A DNA stretch of 64,000 nt from an uncultured Carboxylicivirga sp. (GTDB lineage Bacteria > Bacteroidota > Bacteroidia > Bacteroidales > Marinilabiliaceae), in assembly GCA_947503525.1 (NCBI GenBank), contig CANNEA010000001.1, positions 620,001 through 684,000 on the forward strand, read 5' to 3'. The notes beneath the pieces were generated by a model that worked only from the letters and a program-made list of their open reading frames with translations, searched no databases and was not told where the DNA came from. The translations under genes were made by a program, and so were the position numbers. This document shows, piece after piece, positions 16,738 to 25,546 of this stretch (positions within the stretch are counted from its first letter, which is position 1; every line of letters begins with the position of its first letter).

Positions 16738-19700
16738 ATGATAAACTTCTTATCCCGGTCATCAAGATGGATGACTTTAGGCGTAATAGTAAGTCTTATT
16801 TCTCTTTCTTTTATTTCGACTGCGCAGGGCACACGCTTACTTCGTCAGCCCAATATTAGCGATAATCATATTGTTTTTACCTACGGTGCTGATTTATGGA
16901 TAAGTGTTAAAAGCGGCGGTAATGCAATACGCTTAACAAGTACTGCAGCTGTAGAAAAAGATCCTTATTTTTCACCGGATGGTCAAACCATTGCATTTAC
17001 CTCTAATCGTTCTGGTACTGATGAAGTCTATACCATGTCAGTTAATGGTGGAGATGTTAAACGTCTAACCTGGTATCCGGCCAGTTCGCAGGTGCGCGGA
17101 TGGACACCTGATGGAAAACGAATTTTATATGCATCAACGCGTGAAACAGCACCCTCACGTTTCGATCGACTTTGGACAGTCAGTAAGGATGGCGGGCCAT
17201 CAGAAATGTTAACTCATCAATGGGGAACAAAGGCTTCCTATTCTAAAGATTCTAAATATATTGCAGTGGATAAAATTCGTCGCTGGGATTGGGAATGGAG
17301 AGCTTATCGTGGTGGTCAGAATACTCCATTAATTATCCTAAACCTTGAAGATTGGAGTGAAGAATTATTACCCAATGAACGCACAACGGATGTTCAACCG
17401 GTTTGGTTAGGAGATAAGGTGTTTTTTATTTCTGATCGCAGTTGGGTAAGTAATATTTGGGCCTACTCTACGGATTCAAAGGAATTAGAACAATTAACTA
17501 CTTTTGAAAACACAGATATAAAATACCTGTCGGGTTATAAAAATGAGTTGGTATTTGAACAGGATGGTTATTTACACATCTATAATATCAGTGAGAAGTC
17601 AACGGTTAAACTGAATATAAATGTTGTTGGCGATTTTCCTTGGGCTGAAATGCAATGGGAAGATGTAAGTGGCAATGTCAATTATGCAACGCTTTCACCA
17701 AGTGGTAAACGAGCAATAATGGCTGCGCGTGGCGAAGTATTTACGGTCCCTGTTGAACACGGGAATGTGCGTAATATCACCAATAATTCATCTGCAGCAA
17801 ATCGCAAAGCAATCTGGTCTCCAAAAGGAGATAAGATAGCCTGGTTCTCCGATGCTAATGGTCAATATGACTTGATATTAACATCTCAGGACGGACTTGA
17901 TAAACAAGAGACTATTTCATTAGGTGAGTCAAAAATGATATGGGAGCCAACATGGTCACCCGATAGTAAATATATTGCCTTCTGTGATGATGATGTGCGC
18001 GTGAGAGTTTTGGATGTTGAAGCCAGGACTATTAAAACAGTGGATGTTGGTGGTAATAATCTGGAAAGAGGTGATTTAGGTATCACATGGTCAACTGATT
18101 CAAAACATCTGGCTTATGCCAAATCAGGAGCAAATCATTTCCGTAGAATTCATATTTGGTCGAGCGCTGATAATAGCGTGAAGCCGGTGACGAACTCAAT
18201 GGCCGATGCTTTTTCCCCGGCTTGGGATAGGGATGGAAAGCATTTATACTTTTTGGCAAGTACTGATTTGGCCTTGCGTTCGAGTTATGTCAATACCAGT
18301 GTGATGTCACCTGAGTCGCCAAGCTATAGTGCTTATGTTATTAATCTTCGTAAGGAGGACAAATCACCGTTTGAATTAAGAAGTGACGAGGAAGAAGTAA
18401 AGAAAGACGATCCTAAGAAGGAAAATAAGGCTGATGATAAAAAGAAGTCGAAGAAGGAGAAAGGAGATAAAGACGATGGTAAAGAGGATAAAGAAGAAGA
18501 AAAGAAGGAAATGACTATCGTCATTGACTTTGAGAATATCGAGCGACGTATTATAGCAATGCCAATGCCTAAAAAATCTTACCAATATACTATAGCTGGT
18601 CCTAAGGGCACGGTGTTCATAAGCGAGTCGAAAGAAAAAGGCAATACCATCCATAAGTTTATTCTTGAAAAACGTGAAGCAAAAGAATTTGTGAGTGGAG
18701 CACGTTCAGTTTCTGTCTCAGCTGATGGAAAGCAGATGTTAGCCAGAATGGGTGTATCGTGGAAAGTAATGGCTACATCTAAACCCAATGGGAAGGATGG
18801 TAAAACGCTTAAGTTAAGCCTTAAAACCAACCTGGATCGTTATCAGGAATGGGAACAAATGTTTAACGAGGCCTGGCGTTACCAGCGCGATCTGTTTTAC
18901 GATCCGAATATGCACGGGCGCGATTGGAATGAGGTTTACCAACGTTATTCGCCTTTGGTTCCTTACATCAAACACCGTAGCGATTTAAATTATGTATTAG
19001 ACATGATGAACGGTGAGTTATCCGTTGGTCATAGTTTTGTATTTGGTGGCGATATGCCGAAAGTAGAAAAGGCTTCGGTAGGAATGTTGGGAGCTAATCT
19101 GGTAGCTGATGCATCTTATTGGAAAATAGAACGCATATTCACAACTGAGAGTTGGAACCCTGGCATGTCAAGCCCATTGGAACGTCCTGGATTAAAGGTG
19201 AAAGAAGGCAATTATCTGGTTGGGATTAATGGTCAAGAACTTAAGGCAGCTCAGGATCCATATGAAGCTTTAGACGGAACAAGAGGCGTACAAACTGTTC
19301 TTCATATCAATGACAAAGCAAGCTTTGATGGAAACTGGAAAATTACTGTTAAGCCAATTTCAAGCGAAGGAGCTTTACGTCAACGAACATGGGTTGAAGA
19401 TAACCGCCGTTTGGTTGATGAATTATCAGGAGGTAAGTTGGCCTATATTTGGGTTCCGAATACCTCTAGTCAGGGCTTTGTGTCCTTTAATCGTTATTAT
19501 TTTGCTCAGCAAGATAAAGAGGGAGCTGTTATTGACGAGCGCTTTAATGGAGGAGGTTTATTGGATGACTATATGGTTGACCTGATGAAACGCGATCTAA
19601 GAGCGGCTTTAACCAATGAAGTGCCCAATGGCGCTCCAATTCTTTTACCTGCCGGTATAAAAGGACCAAAAGTATTATTGATTAATGAAATGGCCGGTTC

Positions 19701-20043
19701 AGGTGGAGATTTTTTTCCATGGTCGTTTAAGCAACAAAAAATTGGGCCTGTTGTAGGTGTGCGTACCTGGGGTGGATTAGTTAAATCATCAGTTCATTAT
19801 CGCCTGGTTGATGGAGGAGCTCTAACGGCTCCGGATAATGCAGTATTTGACCCAATCAATAATGTGTGGGTAGGGGAGAATGTAGGAATAACGCCTACAA
19901 TTGATGTACGCCAAAATGCGGCTGATCTGGAAAAAGGTATTGATCCTCAATTGCAGCGAGCAGTGCAAGAAGCCTTATCCTTATTGAAAGAAAAAAAAGT
20001 GATTACACCACCGTCATATTCGACACCAGCACTGAAAAAATAA
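16738..20043 (+). CDS. Tricorn protease-like S41 peptidase
   Basis: 1101 residues with an N-terminal signal peptide (about 1-30), so extracytoplasmic. Residues about 30-520 form PD40/WD40-like beta-propellers (DPYFSPDGQTIAFTSNRSGT, YSKDSKYIAVD). A Lys/Glu/Asp-rich low-complexity linker spans about 542-591. Then come the tricorn C1 region (WRYQRDLFYDPNMHGRDW), a PDZ domain (GANLVAD...GNYLVGINGQEL) and the S41 peptidase core. The likely catalytic Ser is S988 in NEMAGSGGD, with H765 in SVGHSF as base. The family degrades peptides. It is monocistronic with its own terminator. Confidence 0.92.
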   Translation: MINFLSRSSRWMTLGVIVSLISLSFISTAQGTRLLRQPNISDNHIVFTYGADLWISVKSGGNAIRLTSTAAVEKDPYFSPDGQTIAFTSNRSGTDEVYTMSVNGGDVKRLTWYPASSQVRGWTPDGKRILYASTRETAPSRFDRLWTVSKDGGPSEMLTHQWGTKASYSKDSKYIAVDKIRRWDWEWRAYRGGQNTPLIILNLEDWSEELLPNERTTDVQPVWLGDKVFFISDRSWVSNIWAYSTDSKELEQLTTFENTDIKYLSGYKNELVFEQDGYLHIYNISEKSTVKLNINVVGDFPWAEMQWEDVSGNVNYATLSPSGKRAIMAARGEVFTVPVEHGNVRNITNNSSAANRKAIWSPKGDKIAWFSDANGQYDLILTSQDGLDKQETISLGESKMIWEPTWSPDSKYIAFCDDDVRVRVLDVEARTIKTVDVGGNNLERGDLGITWSTDSKHLAYAKSGANHFRRIHIWSSADNSVKPVTNSMADAFSPAWDRDGKHLYFLASTDLALRSSYVNTSVMSPESPSYSAYVINLRKEDKSPFELRSDEEEVKKDDPKKENKADDKKKSKKEKGDKDDGKEDKEEEKKEMTIVIDFENIERRIIAMPMPKKSYQYTIAGPKGTVFISESKEKGNTIHKFILEKREAKEFVSGARSVSVSADGKQMLARMGVSWKVMATSKPNGKDGKTLKLSLKTNLDRYQEWEQMFNEAWRYQRDLFYDPNMHGRDWNEVYQRYSPLVPYIKHRSDLNYVLDMMNGELSVGHSFVFGGDMPKVEKASVGMLGANLVADASYWKIERIFTTESWNPGMSSPLERPGLKVKEGNYLVGINGQELKAAQDPYEALDGTRGVQTVLHINDKASFDGNWKITVKPISSEGALRQRTWVEDNRRLVDELSGGKLAYIWVPNTSSQGFVSFNRYYFAQQDKEGAVIDERFNGGGLLDDYMVDLMKRDLRAALTNEVPNGAPILLPAGIKGPKVLLINEMAGSGGDFFPWSFKQQKIGPVVGVRTWGGLVKSSVHYRLVDGGALTAPDNAVFDPINNVWVGENVGITPTIDVRQNAADLEKGIDPQLQRAVQEALSLLKEKKVITPPSYSTPALKK

Positions 20044-20048
20044 TATAG

Positions 20049-20080
20049 TGGTCCGAAGCTTATGGTTTCGGACCATTGTT
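20049..20080. terminator. Terminator between convergent genes
   Basis: Perfect 9-bp arms TGGTCCGAA (20049-20057) and TTCGGACCA (20067-20075), followed by TTGTTCTT. It sits between the stop codons of the protease gene and the opposing lipoprotein gene and could serve both. Confidence 0.75.
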
Positions 20081-20081
20081 C

Positions 20082-21287
20082 TTAAAAACCAATTTGTTCG
20101 TAGGCCAATTTATGAATAATAATACGTTGGTAACGCCCGGCAACCCAAGTTTTACCTATTATGGCTAAACCTTCGTCTTGCGTCTTGAAGAAAGCAGCAA
20201 TCTCCATTGGATTGGTATGCCCGATATAGCGCGTGTGTATTAATTCATTACTTTCCGAATTGAAGAAAAAGAGAGCCACCTGATTGGTTTTTGTCGTAGC
20301 CGCATAGATGATCATATCTTTGTTAGATAATGTGGTTTTAATCACTTGCACCGGAGATTCGGCTTTAAGTTCAGCAAAACCTACAGTACTTAACTGCGAT
20401 ACGTTTTGAGTATTATTAACATCAATGGTAGCATCAATACCCATTGCTACATTGCCCACATTAAATTTGGATGTGGCAATGGCAAATTGATTGGCACTTT
20501 TATTCACTGTGGCACTTATTCCGCCTTGTTCTTGAAAGCCATTGACACGTCCTGTGATTTGACCTGAATTATGACTAAGCATCATCAGTGATAAGGTATA
20601 GTTTGAAAAACCATTAACCGCGTAATAAAGGCCTGAGTTATCAAAGGAGTTGATGAAAAATGGAAATGGTGTTCTTTGTTTTTTCAGGTGCTGGAAAATA
20701 TCGTATGAGAAATCCTTATTGGTTGGTGTACTTACACTAAATTGTTGTCCAAAGCCAGCATTTAATCCTGTAATTACTGAGTTGGTGCCAATGGCATCAT
20801 AAGATAATATCACTGTGCTCTGATTTTCACTATTGTAATGAGCTGCTAGTGGATAACTTTCATTGGTTGCTCCTAACTCACTAAGTTCTCCATTACTCAG
20901 GTTGATGCTTACAATTTTTGTTCTAAACGAATTATCATCCATACATACAAATCGTACCTGATCAATAGCAAGCATCAATCCCGGCACGGGACTGACATAG
21001 GAAGCATCTATCTGAGTTTCCCAATCTAAAACACCGGCAGAATTCGTTTTCATTAGGTGGATGGTGGGGAAGTTGGTGTTTTGTATATCGTTTAATGCCG
21101 ATAAAACAACAATACTACCATCAGAAGTTTCAAGTGCATCAACCGGATAATAATTAATGCCAACATCTGCGTTGTCATACACTTTCATAAAATTATAGTC
21201 AGGTGCCACTTCATTCTTGGATGAATTGCAGGCGCTCAATAGCACAAGTGACAGGACCAATGTTATATAATAATTTGTCAGTTTCAT
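20082..21287 (-). CDS. Lipoprotein, unknown, possible beta-propeller
   Basis: 401 residues with a lipobox (LVLLSAC, lipidated Cys20). The body is beta-rich with repeated segments such as VDALETSDGSIVVLSAL, TIHLMKTNSAGVLDWETQI and FFKTQDEGLAIIGKTW, reminiscent of propeller blades in Bacteroidota lipoproteins; no family could be named with confidence. The ATG overlaps the stop of the upstream barrel gene by four bases (ATGA), so the two are translationally coupled and may form a surface complex. Confidence 0.75.
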   Translation of the reverse strand: MKLTNYYITLVLSLVLLSACNSSKNEVAPDYNFMKVYDNADVGINYYPVDALETSDGSIVVLSALNDIQNTNFPTIHLMKTNSAGVLDWETQIDASYVSPVPGLMLAIDQVRFVCMDDNSFRTKIVSINLSNGELSELGATNESYPLAAHYNSENQSTVILSYDAIGTNSVITGLNAGFGQQFSVSTPTNKDFSYDIFQHLKKQRTPFPFFINSFDNSGLYYAVNGFSNYTLSLMMLSHNSGQITGRVNGFQEQGGISATVNKSANQFAIATSKFNVGNVAMGIDATIDVNNTQNVSQLSTVGFAELKAESPVQVIKTTLSNKDMIIYAATTKTNQVALFFFNSESNELIHTRYIGHTNPMEIAAFFKTQDEGLAIIGKTWVAGRYQRIIIHKLAYEQIGF

Positions 21288-22138
21288 CTTCTCTTCTCCT
21301 TAAAATAATAACACTCAACAGCACCCTTTTTAGTAATCTTACTAATGGGAAATATTACCGATAGGTTTATTTTTAACGCATTCAGACTAAGCTTATCCTG
21401 AACATCATATGTACTTGATGTAAAAAGGCTGTTGTTGTATCGGTTTTTTTCGTTACTTATTGGGTTGAGGTTATATTGATATGTAGCTCCCAGTGTTAAT
21501 ATCAATTGATCAAAATCGTAACTAATTCCTGCACCTGCACCAATGTCCCACTTGCTAATGATGTAATTGCTTTTGTAATCGCCGTTGACATTAGTTTGTT
21601 GAATGACACCTGAATTAATTCCATCACTTCGTGTGTAATCGGATTGAACCGACTTTTCAGCAATAAGCAAAAGCCCATAACTAAATAATCCTTCTACATA
21701 TGGTTTAAGTTTAGCCGTACCGATATAATAGCGCACTACAAGAGGTATCTCAAAATAGCGAAGCTTTTGCTGATGATCATGGTAGGCTGTAAGAGTTGAC
21801 CCATCTGTTTCATTCCATAATTGCTCATTATTATATCCATAGGAATAGCTGGAATAATTTGGAAGCAAGCCAACATGAAGGTTACCCATAGCAGGATAGA
21901 ACATGACGAAGCCAAACTGATGTCCCAAGTTGCTCATCATATTGTCATAGGATTTGCTGGTGTAATTAGGAGTAGTACCTAAAAACTCAACCACTTGATG
22001 TCCCTCGCTGGTTCGGGGTTGCGAAAAGTTTACACCTCCATAAAAACCGACAAGCAAGGAGGGTTTATTTTTATCTTGTGCCCTTCCGGTTATTCCTAAA
22101 AGCAATAGAAATACCAGGGTGATTAGTTTTATTTTCAT
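21284..22138 (-). CDS. Outer-membrane beta-barrel protein, PorT-like
   Basis: 284 residues. A signal peptide (about 1-20, ending GRAQ) precedes a small barrel with alternating strands: LLVGFYGGVNFSQP, LGHQFGFVMFYPAMG, YFEIPLVVRYYIG and AGAGISYDFDQLILTLGATY. The segment LRYFEIPLVVRYY is typical of the OMP beta-barrel domain (PF13568-like). The 15 or so residues after the last strand (KKGAVECYYFKEKRR) are atypical for a barrel terminus. It is first in a two-gene operon with a lipoprotein. Function unknown. Confidence 0.75.
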   Translation of the reverse strand: MKIKLITLVFLLLLGITGRAQDKNKPSLLVGFYGGVNFSQPRTSEGHQVVEFLGTTPNYTSKSYDNMMSNLGHQFGFVMFYPAMGNLHVGLLPNYSSYSYGYNNEQLWNETDGSTLTAYHDHQQKLRYFEIPLVVRYYIGTAKLKPYVEGLFSYGLLLIAEKSVQSDYTRSDGINSGVIQQTNVNGDYKSNYIISKWDIGAGAGISYDFDQLILTLGATYQYNLNPISNEKNRYNNSLFTSSTYDVQDKLSLNALKINLSVIFPISKITKKGAVECYYFKEKRR

Positions 22139-22290
22139 AGTTGAGTGTTATACAGACATAACGCAGTATGTCTTGAATTATTACGAAAAGAGGACATCAA
22201 ATGTTTTAAAAATAGTGAGCATTAGTTAAGGGGTTTTCTAATGCTTAAGCTTTAGTATAAATAGTCCGATTAAAGGGGGTAAATACTATT

Positions 22291-22309
22291 AAAAGTAAAA
22301 TTTACGTTT
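22291..22309. promoter_or_regulatory. Upstream 19-bp palindromic operator
   Basis: AAAAGTAAAATTTACGTTT is an odd-centred palindrome with one mismatched pair. It repeats the site at 22321-22339, with starts exactly 30 bases apart (about three helical turns). It is likely bound by the NrtR-type regulator encoded just downstream (inference). Confidence 0.65.
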
Positions 22310-22320
22310 AAAAAGTTTTT

Positions 22321-22339
22321 AAAAGTAAATTTTACTTTT
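22321..22339. promoter_or_regulatory. Promoter-proximal 19-bp palindromic operator
   Basis: AAAAGTAAATTTTACTTTT is a perfect odd-centred palindrome. Its last base is the first base of the -7 box, so a bound dimer would cover the promoter. The position fits autoregulation and control of the gal operon. Confidence 0.7.
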
Positions 22340-22346
22340 ATATTTG
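22339..22346 (+). promoter_or_regulatory. -7 box of the gal operon promoter
   Basis: TATATTTG matches TAnnTTTG and lies 19 bases before the ATG of the regulator gene. No TTTG is seen at -33; that position lies next to the operators, which hints at a weak promoter needing activation or control. Confidence 0.6.
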
Positions 22347-22365
22347 ACTTTATCAAAATCAAACT

Positions 22366-23061
22366 ATGCTATACGACCAATACGATAAAAATAAAAGGTA
22401 TATTTCAGTTGACTGTACAATTTTTGGTTATGAACAAGATCAATTAAAACTGCTTGTTTTTAAGCGTATTATTGAGCCAGCCCTTGGTGAGTGGTCATTG
22501 ATTGGGGGATGGGTGAAAGAAAATGAATCGGCCGAAGAAGCTGCCCGCAGAGTACTGCATTTTATTACCGGACTAAGCGATATTTATTTGGAACAGGTTC
22601 ATGTGTTCTCTGATCCTAAGCGTGACCCGGGCGGTAATGTGCTTACTGTGGTTTTTAATGCTCTTATTAAAGTGGAGGAACACAGCTCTCAACTAATAGA
22701 GAAGTATGATGCTAAATGGTTTTCAATTGATCAGGTACCTAAACTGATTTTCGACCATGATGATATGTTTCGAATTGCTTTTGAAAAATTACGTTTAAAA
22801 GCAACTTACAATCTTATCGGTCGTCAACTCTTACCTGAAAAGTTTACCATTACTCAACTGCGCAACTTATATAACGCCATTTTCCAAAAAAGCTTTGACC
22901 CGGGAAACTTCAGAAAGAAAGTGCTTTCGTTAAATGTACTGGAGCAATTAGAGGAAAAAGATATGACCGAATCTAAGAAAGGGGCCTTTTATTTCAAATT
23001 TAAAGACATAGAAGAGAGTAATGTGGTTGAACCCATATTTAGAAATGCAATAAAATTTTAG
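22366..23061 (+). CDS. NrtR-type transcriptional regulator with inactive Nudix domain
   Basis: 231 residues. Residues about 12-140 are a Nudix fold; about 150-231 are a winged helix of the NrtR/AraR type (TITQLRNLYNAIFQK, then DPGNFRKKVLSL). The Nudix box keeps G48, E54, R62 and G69, but the three catalytic Glu positions are V63, F66 and I67, so hydrolysis is not expected. Relatives include AraR, which senses arabinose in Bacteroides. Here it heads a galT-galK-permease-galM cluster, so a galactose-related effector is likely (inference). The 22-base gap to galT suggests one transcript. Confidence 0.85.
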   Translation: MLYDQYDKNKRYISVDCTIFGYEQDQLKLLVFKRIIEPALGEWSLIGGWVKENESAEEAARRVLHFITGLSDIYLEQVHVFSDPKRDPGGNVLTVVFNALIKVEEHSSQLIEKYDAKWFSIDQVPKLIFDHDDMFRIAFEKLRLKATYNLIGRQLLPEKFTITQLRNLYNAIFQKSFDPGNFRKKVLSLNVLEQLEEKDMTESKKGAFYFKFKDIEESNVVEPIFRNAIKF

Positions 23062-23082
23062 AACATATTTAAAACAAATTAA

Positions 23083-24129
23083 ATGGAGTCTTTTCAATTT
23101 ACAGAACATTCGCACCGCAGATATAATCCTTTAAACGGGGATTGGGTATTGGTGTCGCCACATCGTACAAAGCGTCCGTGGCAAGGAAAAGTGGAGAAGC
23201 CAGCTGTTGATGAGCGTCCACAATATGATGAAAAATGTTACCTGTGTCCGGGCAACGAAAGAGCAGGAGGGCATAATAATCCGGAGTATAAGGATGTCTT
23301 CGTTTTTCAGAACGACTTTAGTGCCTTAGTACCTGATATCCCACAGGGCGAATTTGCTAAAAAAGGATTGTTCAAAGCTGTTAGTGAACGCGGGTTCTGT
23401 AAAGTAATTTGTTTTTCGCCACGTCATGATTTAACCATTCCTGAAATGGAAGTGGAGAATATCAAAAAGGTAGTTGATGTATGGGCAAGTGAATATGAAG
23501 AGATAGGAAAACTGGACTTTATTAATCATGTTCAGATTTTCGAGAATAAAGGGGATATCATGGGATGTAGTAATCCTCACCCACATGGTCAGATATGGGG
23601 ACAATGTTCTGTACCTGTTGAGCCGGCTAAAGAGTCGAAAATGCAAAAGGACTATTTCGATGCCAACGGAAAAACCTTACTTGGCGATTATATCGAAGAA
23701 GAGTTAAAGGACAAAGAACGCATTTTGGTTGAAAATGATCATTTTGTGGCTTTAGTGCCTTTTTGGGCAACATGGCCTTTCGAAACCATGATTGTAAGTA
23801 AAAGAGCCGTTTCAAACTTAACTCAATTAACAGAAGACGAGAAATTGGCTTTAGCTGATGCTTACAAAAAACTGACTGTAATGTATGATAATCTATTTGA
23901 GGTTTCATTCCCATATTCAGCAGGAATACATCAGGCACCAACCGATGGGGAAGAGCATCCTGAATGGCACTTACATATGCATTTTTATCCACCATTGCTA
24001 CGTTCAGCAACCGTTAAGAAATTTATGGTAGGATACGAAATGATGGCCAATGCGCAGCGCGACATTACAGCTGAGCAAGCCGCTGATCGTTTACGTGCTC
24101 TTCCGACTGCACATTATAAAACAAAATAA
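23083..24129 (+). CDS. galT: Galactose-1-phosphate uridylyltransferase
   Basis: 348 residues, the usual GalT length. The active-site motif HPHGQ appears in [15 protein letters not shown], with the nucleophilic His between Pro and Gly. CYLCPGN near residue 52 is the structural zinc/iron site, and [10 protein letters not shown] is the second metal-binding stretch. Conserved [16 protein letters not shown] opens the protein. It exchanges UMP between UDP-glucose and galactose-1-phosphate in the Leloir pathway. Second gene of the gal operon; a strong stem-loop without a U tract follows it. Confidence 0.96.
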   Translation: MESFQFTEHSHRRYNPLNGDWVLVSPHRTKRPWQGKVEKPAVDERPQYDEKCYLCPGNERAGGHNNPEYKDVFVFQNDFSALVPDIPQGEFAKKGLFKAVSERGFCKVICFSPRHDLTIPEMEVENIKKVVDVWASEYEEIGKLDFINHVQIFENKGDIMGCSNPHPHGQIWGQCSVPVEPAKESKMQKDYFDANGKTLLGDYIEEELKDKERILVENDHFVALVPFWATWPFETMIVSKRAVSNLTQLTEDEKLALADAYKKLTVMYDNLFEVSFPYSAGIHQAPTDGEEHPEWHLHMHFYPPLLRSATVKKFMVGYEMMANAQRDITAEQAADRLRALPTAHYKTK

Positions 24130-24137
24130 AGTTAAAA

Positions 24138-24169
24138 AGCTGGTAGCGATCACCTGATTACTACCAGCT
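24138..24169 (+). repeat. Intercistronic stem-loop between galT and galK
   Basis: Perfect 9-bp arms AGCTGGTAG and CTACCAGCT separated by 14 bases. No T run follows, so it is more likely an RNA-stability or processing element than a terminator. Confidence 0.65.
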
Positions 24170-24198
24170 AAATAATATAACACTTAAATCAGTTAAGA

Positions 24199-25473
24199 AT
24201 GAATATTACAAGTTTAATCGAAAAAATCAACGGTGGAAATAATCCGTTTTTCAAAGAGATTTATGGAAATGATCAAGCTATCCTAAAAGAACAAGCAGAT
24301 CGTTACACAAAGTATATTAATGAGTTTAAGAGCATTTACGGAACAGACGACGTAATGCTATTGAGTTCTCCAGGTCGAACTGAGGTAGGTGGTAACCATA
24401 CTGATCATCAATTAGGTCGTGTATTGGCTGGTGCAGTCAACCTGGATAATATCGCTGTAGCTGCTGCGAATAACACTAATACTGTACGTATCACATCTGT
24501 TGGTTTCGATCCGTTTGAAGTTGATTTAAGCGAGTTGGAAGTAACTGAATTCAAATTGACACCGGGCAATATTGTACGCACCATTGCCAAAGAAATCAAA
24601 GCACTTGGTTTTGAAGTATCAGGTTTTGATGCGGTAATTCATGGTTGTGTTCCTGAAGGTTCAGGTTTAAGCTCTTCTGCTTCATTTGAAGTATTGATTG
24701 GAGCTATCTTCAGTAACCTGTTTAATGCAGGTAAATTAGATCCGGTTGACAATGCTAAAATTGGCCAGAAAGCAGAGCATGCATGTAAGAAATTCTGTGG
24801 TTTAATGGACCAGACTGCTTGTGCTGTTGGTGGTTTTATTACCATTGATTTTGCTGACAAAGCTAATCCTGTTGTGAAAGCTCTGGATTTTGACTTTGCT
24901 AAAACAGGATATTCATTAGTGATTACAAATACAGGTGGTAGCCATGGTGGATTAGATGAAGAGTATAATTCATTGCCAGGTGAAATGAAGGCCGTAGCCA
25001 AAGAATTAGGACAGGAAGTACTTCGTCCACTTTCAATGGAAGATGTTGTAAAAGGAATTCCAACTATTCGTGAAAAGGTGGGTGATCGTGCTATTTTGCG
25101 TGCCATTCACTTCCAGAGTGACAATGCTCGTGTTGTTGACCAGGTAGCTGCTTTAGAAGCAGATAAGTTTCAGGAATTTCTGGGAATGGTTATCGATTCA
25201 GGTAGTAGCTCATACATGTATAACCAGAATATTTTTGTTGGTGGTGAAACTAAGCATCAGAATGTAGCGCTTGCCTTAGCCATGAGTGAATTGGTATTAA
25301 AAGGTAAAGGAGCATGGCGTGTACATGGTGGCGGATTTGCCGGTACTATTCAAGCCTTTGTTCCAAATGATTTATTGGATGAATATATTTCAACCTTAGA
25401 ATCCGTATTTGGTGAAGGTAACTGTCACAAGTTATTTATCCGCTCTAAAGGAGCTGTACAAGTAAAATTGTAA
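24199..25473 (+). CDS. galK: Galactokinase
   Basis: 424 residues. The galactokinase signature is present as SSPGRTEVGGNHTDHQLG. The GHMP ATP-binding motif is PEGSGLSSSASFEV, and the C-terminal motif is WRVHGGGFAGTIQAFVP. MDQTACAVGG carries the catalytic Asp region. The G-G-N-H form of the signature is common in Bacteroidota and Firmicutes. It phosphorylates galactose at C1, feeding GalT. A terminator lies 13 bases after the stop, so downstream genes may be expressed at a lower level. Confidence 0.95.
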   Translation: MNITSLIEKINGGNNPFFKEIYGNDQAILKEQADRYTKYINEFKSIYGTDDVMLLSSPGRTEVGGNHTDHQLGRVLAGAVNLDNIAVAAANNTNTVRITSVGFDPFEVDLSELEVTEFKLTPGNIVRTIAKEIKALGFEVSGFDAVIHGCVPEGSGLSSSASFEVLIGAIFSNLFNAGKLDPVDNAKIGQKAEHACKKFCGLMDQTACAVGGFITIDFADKANPVVKALDFDFAKTGYSLVITNTGGSHGGLDEEYNSLPGEMKAVAKELGQEVLRPLSMEDVVKGIPTIREKVGDRAILRAIHFQSDNARVVDQVAALEADKFQEFLGMVIDSGSSSYMYNQNIFVGGETKHQNVALALAMSELVLKGKGAWRVHGGGFAGTIQAFVPNDLLDEYISTLESVFGEGNCHKLFIRSKGAVQVKL

Positions 25474-25485
25474 ATTATATATTGA

Positions 25486-25519
25486 GCACAAGGAATAGGA
25501 TATTCTTTGTGCCTTTTTT
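25486..25519 (+). terminator. Intrinsic terminator inside the gal operon
   Basis: A 12-bp stem (GCACAAGGAATA with TATTCTTTGTGC, one G-T pair) and 3-base loop, followed by CTTTTTT. Only 27 bases separate it from the next ATG, leaving little room for a new promoter, so it probably sets a galK-to-permease expression ratio by partial readthrough. Confidence 0.8.
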
Positions 25520-25546
25520 ATTTAAATCAGAAGCTAAATTTTTATC

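Noticed and set aside
18333-18524. Ser/Phe-rich minus-strand frames opposite the tricorn linker.
   Set aside because: They are antisense shadows of the Lys/Glu/Asp codons and have no homology or start signals.
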